Source of the DNA: Paenibacillus plantarum
GTDB taxonomy: Bacteria > Bacillota > Bacilli > Paenibacillales > NBRC-103111
Length of the DNA stretch: 64,000 bases
NCBI RefSeq assembly: GCF_013141695.1
Contig: NZ_WHNY01000045.1
Location: 52,892-116,891, forward strand
Direction of reading: 5' to 3'
Below the pieces are notes generated by a model that ran no database searches, was not told where the DNA came from, and saw nothing but the letters and a program-made list of their open reading frames with translations. Of the stretch, positions 8,902 to 18,492 are shown one piece after another. The position numbers and the translations under genes were made by a program. Position 1 is the stretch's first letter. The number at the start of each line of letters is the position of its first letter.

Positions 8902-10727
8902 TTAGAGAGTTCCTATCCAAAATTCGTAAATTACTAGCCAGTTATATTCAGGTTCGGCTAACCTGGTATTTCCTTCTCATATTGCTCCCATTAGCTGGAT
9001 TTAGCCTGTTTGCCATAGCCAAATCGCAAGTCATTCTGGAAGTGCAGACTGGGGAAAGAACGCAGGGAGCACTACATACAATGACGGATTATCTCGACCT
9101 GACCTTGCAAAATATTGAACAACTGTCCTCCTTGATCGCGTTTGATACGAATGTCAACACAACCCTGCAGTCGGTTGGTCAAGAGCCGGAAAAGCAGTCG
9201 TTCGTTCACTTTGCCCAAGTGATGGATCAGATTACAAGTATGACGACGGTCAATCTGATTGTTGATCAAATCACGATTATCCATATGCCTTCACGTACGG
9301 TTATTTCCACCAAATTCGGTGGAGGCAAGCTGCCATCCGGGGCTGAGAATCAAGAATGGTATCAGCATTTGATGGAGGCTAACGGGGGAACGATTTTTTT
9401 TACACCGCAGGCGGGTGAATCCTATTTCGATTCAGATAGTGTGCATCTGATTCGGACGATGGATCCGTATAACCGCACGCTGATGAATCCGAATTTACTT
9501 ATTTTATCTGTCAAAAAGAGTGCTCTTATCGAGCTTGCGAAACCGCTGCTGCCTTCCAAAAACGCGAATATTTATCTCTTCGACAATGACGGGAAATCGA
9601 TCACAGGGACAGGTGGAAGTGTAAATGCTCAAACGTGGGAGAAGGTTGACCAGGTAAGAACGATTCGTAAATCACCACAAACAGGAACGGAGATGGTCAC
9701 GATTAGCGTGAAATCGAAGTTGTCTGGGTGGTCGCTTATGATGGAACAGCCTCTATGGGAAATTCGGAGTCATACCGACTCGTTGAAAATATTTTCTTAT
9801 GGTATTTTAGTCGTCAGCTTAGTCTTGGCGATTTGGACTTCTTGGATCATTTATCGAGGCATATCTGCGCCGCTGCGTAAATTAGCTTATGGGATGAAGC
9901 AGCTCCGCACGGGAAATTTCACCATCCAACTGGAGGATACAAGGGTTGATGAATTAGGTTATGTGATCGAATCTTTTAATCGGATGGCGGAGAATCAGAA
10001 AACACTGATTCGGGATCACTACGAGAAGCAGCTTTTATTGTCCAAAATGGAACTGAAATTTTTGCAGTCTCAAATTAACCCGCATTTCCTCTACAACACA
10101 TTGGATTCGATTTATTGGACAGCCAAAAACTATGAAGCTGATGAAATCAGTGAAATGGTGTTGAATCTATCGAAATTTTTCCGTTTAAGCTTGAATAAAG
10201 GAAATGAGACCTTTACGGTTAAGGAAACGATCGAACATTTGAAGTATTATATTAAAGTGCAGCAGCTGCGATTCCTAGACCATTTCACGGTACGCTTCGA
10301 CATTGCAGAGGAAAGCGCGCACTATCATGTGCTCAAATTACTCCTGCAGCCATTGGTAGAAAATGCCGTACTGCATGGCTTAGAGAAACAGAGCAGCGGC
10401 GGGGAACTTGCCATTTCCTCCTATGTGGAAGACGGTCATCTCGTCCTAGAAGTTCGCGACAATGGTGTCGGTGTCAGCGAGGAAAGGCAGATCTATATTT
10501 GCGGCAAATTAGAAGAGGCGGCTACGCAAGCGGCCGAAGGGAATTCTACGAATACTAAAAAAGAAAAGGATCTGTTCGGGTTGCGAAATGTTGTCGCGCG
10601 AATGAAGATGTATTATGGGGATGACTCCCAATTTCTATTTGAGAGCGGTCATCAGATGGGGACACGGATTACACTCCGTCTCCCACTGGGCATGTGTGAA
10701 TCACCGATAGAAGAGCAGGCAGGGTAA
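8877..10727 (+). CDS. YesM-like sensor histidine kinase
   Basis: A 616-residue membrane sensor. One transmembrane segment is at about 25-47 and a second at about 303-325, flanking an extracellular sensing domain. A HAMP linker follows (about 325-380). The His_kinase domain has the phospho-acceptor His403 in QINPHFLYNTLD, and a HATPase_c domain has the N-box PLVENAVLHGL and G-box DNGVGVS. The gene overlaps the binding-lipoprotein gene by 25 bases if ATG 8877 is used (GGGGA upstream); ATG 8898 would give a four-base ATGA overlap. No YesN-type response regulator lies beside it, which is unusual. It probably senses the sugar bound by its neighbour. Confidence 0.9.
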   Translation: MVARNQQMIREFLSKIRKLLASYIQVRLTWYFLLILLPLAGFSLFAIAKSQVILEVQTGERTQGALHTMTDYLDLTLQNIEQLSSLIAFDTNVNTTLQSVGQEPEKQSFVHFAQVMDQITSMTTVNLIVDQITIIHMPSRTVISTKFGGGKLPSGAENQEWYQHLMEANGGTIFFTPQAGESYFDSDSVHLIRTMDPYNRTLMNPNLLILSVKKSALIELAKPLLPSKNANIYLFDNDGKSITGTGGSVNAQTWEKVDQVRTIRKSPQTGTEMVTISVKSKLSGWSLMMEQPLWEIRSHTDSLKIFSYGILVVSLVLAIWTSWIIYRGISAPLRKLAYGMKQLRTGNFTIQLEDTRVDELGYVIESFNRMAENQKTLIRDHYEKQLLLSKMELKFLQSQINPHFLYNTLDSIYWTAKNYEADEISEMVLNLSKFFRLSLNKGNETFTVKETIEHLKYYIKVQQLRFLDHFTVRFDIAEESAHYHVLKLLLQPLVENAVLHGLEKQSSGGELAISSYVEDGHLVLEVRDNGVGVSEERQIYICGKLEEAATQAAEGNSTNTKKEKDLFGLRNVVARMKMYYGDDSQFLFESGHQMGTRITLRLPLGMCESPIEEQAG

Positions 10728-10750
10728 CGCTCACGGATGTAATCAGCATG

Positions 10751-10774
10751 ATAAATATAAATATAAATATAAAG
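10751..10774. repeat. ATAAAT tandem repeat (4 units)
   Basis: Three perfect ATAAAT units and a fourth ending in G occupy the gap between the kinase and MATE genes. The AT-rich tract sits where a promoter for the MATE gene would be expected. Slippage of the unit could alter spacing, but no -35/-10 pair is clear. Confidence 0.7.
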
Positions 10775-10827
10775 AAAAAGAAGATGATGTGATGGGACCT
10801 GCATTTAGCTTGAGACGAAAAGCTTTT

Positions 10828-12198
10828 ATGCATAAGTATTTCTCCGGTAAAGTGATGGATTATCAACAAATTATTGGCTTGTATATACCGATTCTTATTG
10901 ATCAGTCTTTCCTTGTCGGACTTAACTTGGTGAACATTGCGATGATCAGTTCGTCGGGTGTTGCCGCCGTTAGCGCAGTAAGCATGATTGATTCGCTTAA
11001 CATATTTCTGATCAGCGTATTCGTGGCCGTTTCGACAGGTGGAACAGTTGTGGTCGCCCAGTATAAAGGTAGCGGAAACGACGGCATGGTAGCCAAAGCT
11101 GCAGCTAGCTCGATTTCCTTGGTGTCATCATTTGCGCTTGGTATTAGCTTGTTAATGATTGTGTTTCATACGCCCGTCTTGACGCTGCTGTTTGGGACAG
11201 CCTCTGCAGAAGTGTTTGCTTATGCCAAGACCTATCTGATCGGGAGCTGCGTATCCTATGTGGGTATTGCCATAGTAGAGGCAGTTTGCGGTGCATTGAG
11301 GGGAATCGGAAAGTCCCGAACTTCCTTGAAACTCTCTTTAATCATGAATTTATCGTATGTGTTTCTGAATGTCATCTGTATTCTTTTCTTACATATGGGA
11401 GTACAAGGGTTGGTCATCGCTGTGAATGTGTCCAGATTTCTGGCGGCTTTCGTAGCTATCCTGTATGTGGTGAAATTAGATACGAATTTCCGTATGCGAT
11501 TGTATGACTTACTGCATGTTAATATAGTCATGATGAAGAAAATTTTATTTATCGGGCTGCCCTTTGCGGCGGAGCAGATGTTCTTTAATGGCGGTAAAAT
11601 TGTAACGCAAGTGTTTATCGTGAGCCTTGGCACGCATGCGATGGCGACGAATGCAATTGGCGGCACGCTCGCAGGTGTGTTGCAGATTCCGGCTGCCGCG
11701 TTATCGCTGACTACGGTAACTGTGATTGGACAATGTATGGGAGCGCAAAATGTGAAAGACGCCCGCAAATTTGCCAAATCGTTTCTCTGGCTTGCGTCGT
11801 GTACACTCTTCCTAACGGCTCTGATTCTCCTTCCGTTGTTTAAGCCGCTAGTCAGCTTATTTCACCCACCGGATGATATCCTGCGGGAGCTTTTCATCAT
11901 CGTGTTGATTAACGCCGTTGCACAAATCCCGCTCTGGCCAATCAGTTTCCTCTTACCAGCAGCGCTTCGAGCCGCAGGGGATTCTAAATTCACATCCGTC
12001 ACTTCGATGCTGTCGATGTGGCTGTTCCGGGTCGTTCTGGGCTACGTGCTTGGCATCGTATTTCATATGGGCATTATCGGTGTATGGTTAGCGATGAATA
12101 TTGAATGGGGCGTTCGTGGGCTTATATTCCTTTGGCGATTCAAGGGGGATCAATGGTATCGTCATCGATTGATCGAGCCAGTTACGGATACAAAGTAA
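10828..12198 (+). CDS. MATE family efflux transporter
   Basis: A polytopic membrane protein of about 456 residues with around twelve hydrophobic segments. It starts MHKYFSGKVMDYQQI and shows MATE-family features such as SGVAAVSAVSMID and, in the second half, TVTVIGQCMGAQNVKDARKFAKS. The family exports drugs, metabolites or toxic cations using sodium or proton gradients; the substrate here is unknown. The ATG at 10828 gives the N-terminus usual for the family. A longer form from GTG 10789 or ATG 10792 adds about 13 residues and has no better ribosome binding site. A terminator follows directly, so this closes the plus-strand group that starts at 6256. Confidence 0.85.
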   Translation: MHKYFSGKVMDYQQIIGLYIPILIDQSFLVGLNLVNIAMISSSGVAAVSAVSMIDSLNIFLISVFVAVSTGGTVVVAQYKGSGNDGMVAKAAASSISLVSSFALGISLLMIVFHTPVLTLLFGTASAEVFAYAKTYLIGSCVSYVGIAIVEAVCGALRGIGKSRTSLKLSLIMNLSYVFLNVICILFLHMGVQGLVIAVNVSRFLAAFVAILYVVKLDTNFRMRLYDLLHVNIVMMKKILFIGLPFAAEQMFFNGGKIVTQVFIVSLGTHAMATNAIGGTLAGVLQIPAAALSLTTVTVIGQCMGAQNVKDARKFAKSFLWLASCTLFLTALILLPLFKPLVSLFHPPDDILRELFIIVLINAVAQIPLWPISFLLPAALRAAGDSKFTSVTSMLSMWLFRVVLGYVLGIVFHMGIIGVWLAMNIEWGVRGLIFLWRFKGDQWYRHRLIEPVTDTK

Positions 12199-12203
12199 GG
12201 AAG

Positions 12204-12229
12204 ACACCTTCTTAGCGAAGGTGTTTTTT
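12204..12229 (+). terminator. Rho-independent terminator after MATE gene
   Basis: The arms ACACCTTC and GAAGGTGT enclose a five-base loop, followed by a run of Ts. It lies six bases after the stop codon. Confidence 0.9.
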
Positions 12230-12350
12230 CTTGGCGTGTGGGTGTTTGGGTGTCTGTAAATCGATAATTTCGACTTACAGGTGGGAGCGATTGGCGTTTG
12301 GAGCATGTAACTTCTACATTGACGTATATCTCACATAAGAACACGACAAA

Positions 12351-12392
12351 TAGGGTGTCCCGAAGTAGATTTCTCTACTTCGGGACACCCTA
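12351..12392. repeat. Long perfect inverted repeat (19-bp stem)
   Basis: The arms 12351-12369 and 12374-12392 are perfect complements around a four-base loop. The element lies between the convergent MATE and glutamate dehydrogenase genes. Read on the minus strand it is followed by a weak T-rich stretch, so it may end gdhA transcription. A stem this long and perfect also fits a dispersed intergenic repeat. Confidence 0.85.
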
Positions 12393-12478
12393 TCCCTTTA
12401 AGGCACTAAAGTTCCCATGTCATGTTCAATTGTCGAAATAGCACTTATTTTGCATGTGAGTTCTCTTGACAATTGAGT

Positions 12479-13870
<1,392 letters not shown>

Positions 13871-13936
13871 TTAAATATAATAAAAAAGTTTATTAGTATA
13901 GTTTTACCTTATTCGAGCCATTTGGGCAATCAAAAT

Positions 13937-14020
13937 TTACATGTCATGTAAGCTTACTAAATGATGTTACGAAAGTGCCCATTGGATTAAATTTACAAGT
14001 TGTAGTATACTTTGCAAAGT
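13937..14020. promoter_or_regulatory. Two palindromic operators between gdhA and TetR gene
   Basis: The 232-bp divergent gap holds TTACATGTCATGTAA (13937-13951), a perfect inverted repeat around a central T, and ACTTTGCAAAGT (14009-14020), a perfect 12-bp palindrome. A TetR-gene promoter can be proposed as TTGGAT (13982-13987), 18 bp, TATACT (14006-14011); the second palindrome overlaps its -10. The first lies upstream of the candidate gdhA -10. Both are plausible TetR binding sites (inference). Confidence 0.5.
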
Positions 14021-14093
14021 GTGAATTAGGTTTGAGAATATGCAACATTCTGGCATATAAGCTTATTATGGAAAAGAAAAGGAATTGGGATAC

Positions 14094-14678
14094 ATGGATA
14101 ATCGAACACCACGCGTAGATCCTCGGGTTCTTCGAACACGTCAACTGCTTAAAGACGCCTTTGTCGAATTGCTTCAGGAAATGGATATCGAGAAAATTTC
14201 GGTTAATCGCATAGCAGAGCGCGCCACCATTAACAGAGTTACGTTCTATCTGCATTATCGAGATATTCCGGATATGTTGGGGAAGATGGCGGATGAAATG
14301 ATTGAAGACGTCAATCGCATTTTGAATAATGTGTCGGCGAATCAGATTTCGAAGGAAGAAGAGGATTGGCCGATGTTGGTGAACTTGCTGGAGCACTTTG
14401 CCGAGCATGCGAAGTTTTATAAAGTCGTACTGGCTTCAAGAAGAACCCCGATTTTTACAGATCGCATGTTAAGGCTTCTGACGGAATTGGTAACCTCACG
14501 CATTGAGAGGATGGGGGATGAATCCGTTTTAGCCACAGCGGGTATTCAAAAGGATATTGCCATATGGTACGGTTCATCCGCTTTAATTGGTACAATTGTT
14601 GCTTGGCTTCGTCAAGATATGCCTTATACACCTGTCTATTTGGCCAAGCAATTTATTTTGATGCGTACGCTTTCCTAG
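14094..14678 (+). CDS. TetR/AcrR family transcriptional regulator
   Basis: A 194-residue DNA-binding regulator. The N-terminal helix-turn-helix spans about residues 10-55 (TRQLLKDAFVELL through ISVNRIAERATINRVTFYLHY), matching the TetR signature. The C-terminal helical part is of the type found in many Bacillota TetR proteins of unknown ligand. I start at ATG 14094, which has AAGGAA nine bases upstream, instead of the TTG at 14085. It is divergent from gdhA with two palindromes between them, so it may repress itself and perhaps gdhA. It shows no clear tie to the sugar genes. Confidence 0.88.
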   Translation: MDNRTPRVDPRVLRTRQLLKDAFVELLQEMDIEKISVNRIAERATINRVTFYLHYRDIPDMLGKMADEMIEDVNRILNNVSANQISKEEEDWPMLVNLLEHFAEHAKFYKVVLASRRTPIFTDRMLRLLTELVTSRIERMGDESVLATAGIQKDIAIWYGSSALIGTIVAWLRQDMPYTPVYLAKQFILMRTLS

Positions 14679-14832
14679 GAATGAATAGAAAAACAGCGGG
14701 AGCCTTGGACAAATGTAGTCGTTCAGGGCTTCGGCTATTTTCATTTTTAACGGGATGAATTTCTATCTGATGCTCCTGATATGCATCTCATGACATAGTC
14801 AATCAGTGGAAACTGATATCACGAATTAGCGA

Positions 14833-14861
14833 TTGTCACCTAATTGGCTGCTAGATATACT
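14833..14861 (+). promoter_or_regulatory. Sigma-A promoter of the central operon
   Basis: TTGTCA at 14833-14838 and TATACT at 14856-14861 are separated by exactly 17 bp. The promoter lies in the 313-bp gap 14679-14991 and leaves a leader of about 120 bases before the binding-protein start at 14992. Nothing else convincing was seen in this gap; a weak, wobble-rich hairpin near 14700-14740 could end the TetR transcript. Confidence 0.7.
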
Positions 14862-14991
14862 TAGGGCGAATCGATGAAAGACGAACATGATGGCATGTAA
14901 CGGCGAGAGATCGAATCACGATCCGCAGGTGAAAATCACGAAGCATGTCCTTGTCATTCACGGCTTAACATTATTAAGGAGGTCTTCTCGA

Positions 14992-16599
14992 ATGAGTTTT
15001 AGAAAAAAAACGGCTCCTATTAAATTGGCTTCTGTCGTTGCCTTATCCATGATTGTTGTAACGGGTTGTGGCTCTAGCACAAATGTTGAATCTTCATCAG
15101 AAGCACCAAAAGGTACGACTGCACCAGCAGCGCCATTGAAACTGTCATATTGGGTCGGCATGCCTACAGACGGCGCTCGGGTAATGAAGAATTATAATGA
15201 TTCGCTGTTCTATCAGGAATTAGAGAAAAAAACGAGCGTAAAGGTGGATTTCCAACACCCCGCGATTGGCTCTGAGAAGGAACAGTTCAATCTGCTTATT
15301 GCCTCGGGTAATTTACCGGATGTCATTGAATACAATTTTATGAACTATCCTGGTGGCCCTGAGAAGGCGATCTCCGATAAAGTTGCTATTCCACTTAACG
15401 ACCTCATTGCGAAGAATGCGCCGAATTTGAAAAAGTATTTGGATGAGCATCCCGAGTTGAAGAGGGACGTGACCACCGATTCTGGCACGATCTATGCATT
15501 CCCTGCGATCGGTGTTGGAAACTCTAACGTGAGCAGCGGGTTAATGCTGCGTAAGGATTGGTTAAATGAACTAGGGCTGAAGACACCGGAGACGATGGAA
15601 GAATGGACTACAGTGCTTCGAGCGTTTAAGGAGAAGAAAGGCGCGAAAAGCCCGTTGACGTTAACGAGAGATGATTTTAAGATTGATCGTTTAAATGGCG
15701 CTTTCAATATAGGCGCAACGTATTACATCGACAACGGCAAGATTAAATATGGACCGTACGAAACAGCATTTAAAGATTATTTGATGCAGCTCAATGCTTG
15801 GTATAAGGAAGGTTTACTAGATAAGGATTTTGCTACTCAGGACGCAAAAGCGAAGGATGGCAAAATTACGAATAGCAGCTCTGGTGCTTTCGCAGCAAAT
15901 ATCGGAAGTGGTATGGGTAAATATTTGAATGCCATTCCAGAAAGTGCCAAAACATTCGATCTAGTGGCAGCCCAACATCCTGTGATGAAGAAGGGGGAGC
16001 AACCTAAAATTTTCACGGCAGCCTATGAATATCGCGGCGATGGCAGCGCAGTAATAACGCCTAACAATAAGAATGCGGCGTCAACGGCAAAGTGGCTGGA
16101 TTATTTATACTCCGATGAAGGCAATACGCTAAAATCGTTCGGAGTGGAGGGAACCACCTTCAATAAGGTCAATGGATTCCCGAAATATACGGACTTGATC
16201 ACAAACAATCCGGAGAAGCTGTCCATCGGAGAGGCTATGGCCAAATATCTTCGCGTGGCAACTCCAGCACCTGGTTTTGTTGGAGATGACCGCTATACGG
16301 AGCAGTATTACAAGTATGACCAGCAGAAGGAAGCTCTAACTGTTTACAATAAATATTATAAAAACCTAGAGCAAACGCGATTACCGCGCATTTCTCAAAC
16401 CCCTGAAGAAGCACAAGAACTATCTGCGATTATGGCAGAGGTTGATACGTATAAGGATGAAATGTTCCTTAAGTTTGTAATGGGTTCGGAATCGTTTGAT
16501 AACTATGATAAATATATCAAGCAATTGAAAAGTATGAAGATTGAACGTGCGATTGCACTCAAGCAAGCAGCCTTCGAGCGATTCAAAACACGGAAATAG
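14992..16599 (+). CDS. Extracellular solute-binding lipoprotein of sugar ABC transporter
   Basis: A 535-residue LipO-type binding protein. The signal peptide ends in the lipobox VTGC with Cys26 as lipid attachment, followed by a Ser/Thr/Pro/Ala linker. The body has the usual segments of the family, including LLIASGNLPDVIEYN and LMLRKDWLNELGLKTPETMEEW. The ATG at 14992 has a perfect AAGGAGG upstream; an open frame reaching back to 14887 is not needed. It is followed by two permease genes and serves as their receptor. A hairpin between this gene and the first permease gene probably lets the receptor be made in excess. Confidence 0.93.
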   Translation: MSFRKKTAPIKLASVVALSMIVVTGCGSSTNVESSSEAPKGTTAPAAPLKLSYWVGMPTDGARVMKNYNDSLFYQELEKKTSVKVDFQHPAIGSEKEQFNLLIASGNLPDVIEYNFMNYPGGPEKAISDKVAIPLNDLIAKNAPNLKKYLDEHPELKRDVTTDSGTIYAFPAIGVGNSNVSSGLMLRKDWLNELGLKTPETMEEWTTVLRAFKEKKGAKSPLTLTRDDFKIDRLNGAFNIGATYYIDNGKIKYGPYETAFKDYLMQLNAWYKEGLLDKDFATQDAKAKDGKITNSSSGAFAANIGSGMGKYLNAIPESAKTFDLVAAQHPVMKKGEQPKIFTAAYEYRGDGSAVITPNNKNAASTAKWLDYLYSDEGNTLKSFGVEGTTFNKVNGFPKYTDLITNNPEKLSIGEAMAKYLRVATPAPGFVGDDRYTEQYYKYDQQKEALTVYNKYYKNLEQTRLPRISQTPEEAQELSAIMAEVDTYKDEMFLKFVMGSESFDNYDKYIKQLKSMKIERAIALKQAAFERFKTRK

Positions 16600-16617
16600 T
16601 CATAGGTAACTATAAAT

Positions 16618-16655
16618 AGGGCACCGAATGGCAAGGTGCCCTCCGGTTAAACCGG
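16618..16655 (+). promoter_or_regulatory. Intercistronic hairpin between binding protein and permease
   Basis: AGGGCACC (16618-16625) pairs with GGTGCCCT (16635-16642) around nine bases, followed by the palindrome CCGGTTAAACCGG (16643-16655). There is no T-run, so it is more likely a processing or stabilising stem than a full terminator. It lies 18 bases after the stop of the receptor gene. Confidence 0.65.
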
Positions 16656-16672
16656 TGGATAGGAGGCTGGAA

Positions 16673-17578
16673 ATGAAAGCGCTGTCTAAGGATTTCCGAA
16701 AGCATAAATATTTGTACTATATGATATTTCCGGTTATCCTGTACTATTTGATTTTCCATTACGTGCCCATGTATGGGGCGATAATTGCTTTCAAGGACTA
16801 CCGGATCGCAGAAGGTTTTTTACACAGTCCGTGGGTTGGGTTCGATCATTTTACCAGTTTCTTCCAAAGTTATTATTTTTGGAGATTGATTCGAAATACA
16901 CTTCTCCTCAATGTTTACATGTTGTTGATCTCATTTCCAGCACCGATTATCTTTGCGCTCCTCATTAATGAGATCGTCGGCAAGAGATTTAAGAGAATCG
17001 TACAAACGATAACCTATCTCCCCCACTTTATTTCAATGATCGTCGTATGTGGGATGATCACTCAGTTCTTAGCTAGGGAAGGTTTCATTACAGATTTCCT
17101 TGTATGGCTAGGGATGGAGCGGCAGGTACTACTGGCACATCCACAATATTTCCGCAGTATTTATATTATTTCGGATATCTGGCAAGGAGTAGGCTGGGGC
17201 TCCATCGTTTATTTAGCTGCCATTACCGGTATCAATCCTGATCTATATGAGGCTTCGCGAATGGACGGGGCAAATCGATGGAAGCAAACGCTGCATATTA
17301 CCTTACCTGGAATCTTACCCATTATCGTCATTTTGTTTATTTTGAAAATCGGTCACATGCTGGATGTAGGATTCGAGAAAATCATCCTGCTGTATAATCC
17401 AAATACGTATGAAACTGCTGATATGATTAGTACCTTCGTATATCGCAAAGGCCTTGAGGGGTCCTTCGAATTTAGCTATGCAACCGCTGTTGGTTTATTT
17501 CAAGCGGCAGTTAACTTTATCCTGCTGATCATGGCTAACCGAATCAGTAAAAAGGTGAGTGAAAACAGCTTATGGTAA
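16673..17578 (+). CDS. ABC transporter permease, LplB type
   Basis: A 301-residue inner-membrane permease with six predicted membrane helices. The cytoplasmic EAA loop that docks the ATPase is seen as EASRMDGANRWKQTLHITLPGI at about two thirds of the length. The family imports oligosaccharides together with an LplC-type partner and a lipoprotein receptor. The ATG at 16673 has GGAGG upstream; a longer form from 16628 runs through the hairpin and is rejected. The start region TGAAAGCGCTGTC resembles a catabolite-responsive element. It overlaps the next gene by seven bases. No ATPase gene is present nearby. Confidence 0.93.
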   Translation: MKALSKDFRKHKYLYYMIFPVILYYLIFHYVPMYGAIIAFKDYRIAEGFLHSPWVGFDHFTSFFQSYYFWRLIRNTLLLNVYMLLISFPAPIIFALLINEIVGKRFKRIVQTITYLPHFISMIVVCGMITQFLAREGFITDFLVWLGMERQVLLAHPQYFRSIYIISDIWQGVGWGSIVYLAAITGINPDLYEASRMDGANRWKQTLHITLPGILPIIVILFILKIGHMLDVGFEKIILLYNPNTYETADMISTFVYRKGLEGSFEFSYATAVGLFQAAVNFILLIMANRISKKVSENSLW

Positions 17579-18465
17579 ACGGCACGATTCGCAAAAACGT
17601 GGGAGGAGTCACCTTCCAAACTGTCAATACGCTGTTTATGGTGATAATGATTGTGATCACGTTGTACCCGTTTATTTATGTGGTATTCTCATCTGTCAGC
17701 GACTCAAAACAGCTGCTCTCGCACACCGGTGTGCTGCTGAGTCCCAAAGGCTTTACTTTGGCGGCTTATGCGATGGTTTTCAAGAACCCTAATGTAGTTG
17801 GTGGGTATATCAATACCTTATTTCTAGTCTCGATAGGAACAGCACTTAATTTGATTATGACAAGTCTTGGCGCTTATGTGCTGTCACGCAAAGGGGTTGC
17901 TTGGAGTAGACATGTCATGCTGATGATTGTGTTTACGATGTTTTTCTCTGGCGGTCTGATTCCGATGTATTTGCTGGTCAATAATTGGTTGCATTTAGGC
18001 AATAATCTACTTGCACTAATCGTTCCTGGCATCATTTCAACGTGGAATTTGATAATACTTCGTACGTCGTTCAGTGCGATCCCCGATAGTCTCATTGAAT
18101 CAGCACGGATGGACGGTGCACAAGATTTCACCATTCTGTTTCGGATTGTTATTCCGCTTTCTTTGCCAGTCATGGCGGTAATGGTTTTATTCTATGGCGT
18201 AGGGCACTGGAATTCCTGGTTTGGAGCTATGATTTACCTTCGGGATCGGGATCTTTTTCCGCTGCAATTGATCTTACGGGAGATTTTAATTCAGAACAAC
18301 ACGAATTATATGTCGGGTAGTTCTTCTATTGAAGATGTAGAGGCTGTAGGAGAAAGTATTAAATATGCAACCATCGTCATTGCCACGTTGCCGATTCTGT
18401 TCGTATACCCCTTCTTACAGAAATATTTTGTGAAAGGTGTTATGATAGGGTCGATTAAAGAGTAG
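17572..18465 (+). CDS. ABC transporter permease, LplC/YtcP type
   Basis: A 297-residue permease, the partner of the preceding LplB-type protein. It has six predicted helices, and the EAA loop appears as ESARMDGAQDFTILFRIVIPLSLP. The C-terminus FVKGVMIGSIKE is typical of this family. Translation is probably coupled, since the ATG at 17572 lies inside the upstream stop region (TTATGGTAA). Together with the receptor it forms an oligosaccharide importer whose ATPase must come from elsewhere, as known for MsmX-type shared ATPases in Bacillota. Confidence 0.93.
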   Translation: MVNGTIRKNVGGVTFQTVNTLFMVIMIVITLYPFIYVVFSSVSDSKQLLSHTGVLLSPKGFTLAAYAMVFKNPNVVGGYINTLFLVSIGTALNLIMTSLGAYVLSRKGVAWSRHVMLMIVFTMFFSGGLIPMYLLVNNWLHLGNNLLALIVPGIISTWNLIILRTSFSAIPDSLIESARMDGAQDFTILFRIVIPLSLPVMAVMVLFYGVGHWNSWFGAMIYLRDRDLFPLQLILREILIQNNTNYMSGSSSIEDVEAVGESIKYATIVIATLPILFVYPFLQKYFVKGVMIGSIKE

Positions 18466-18492
18466 GCAAACTGGCTATGGGAGTGTTGATGA

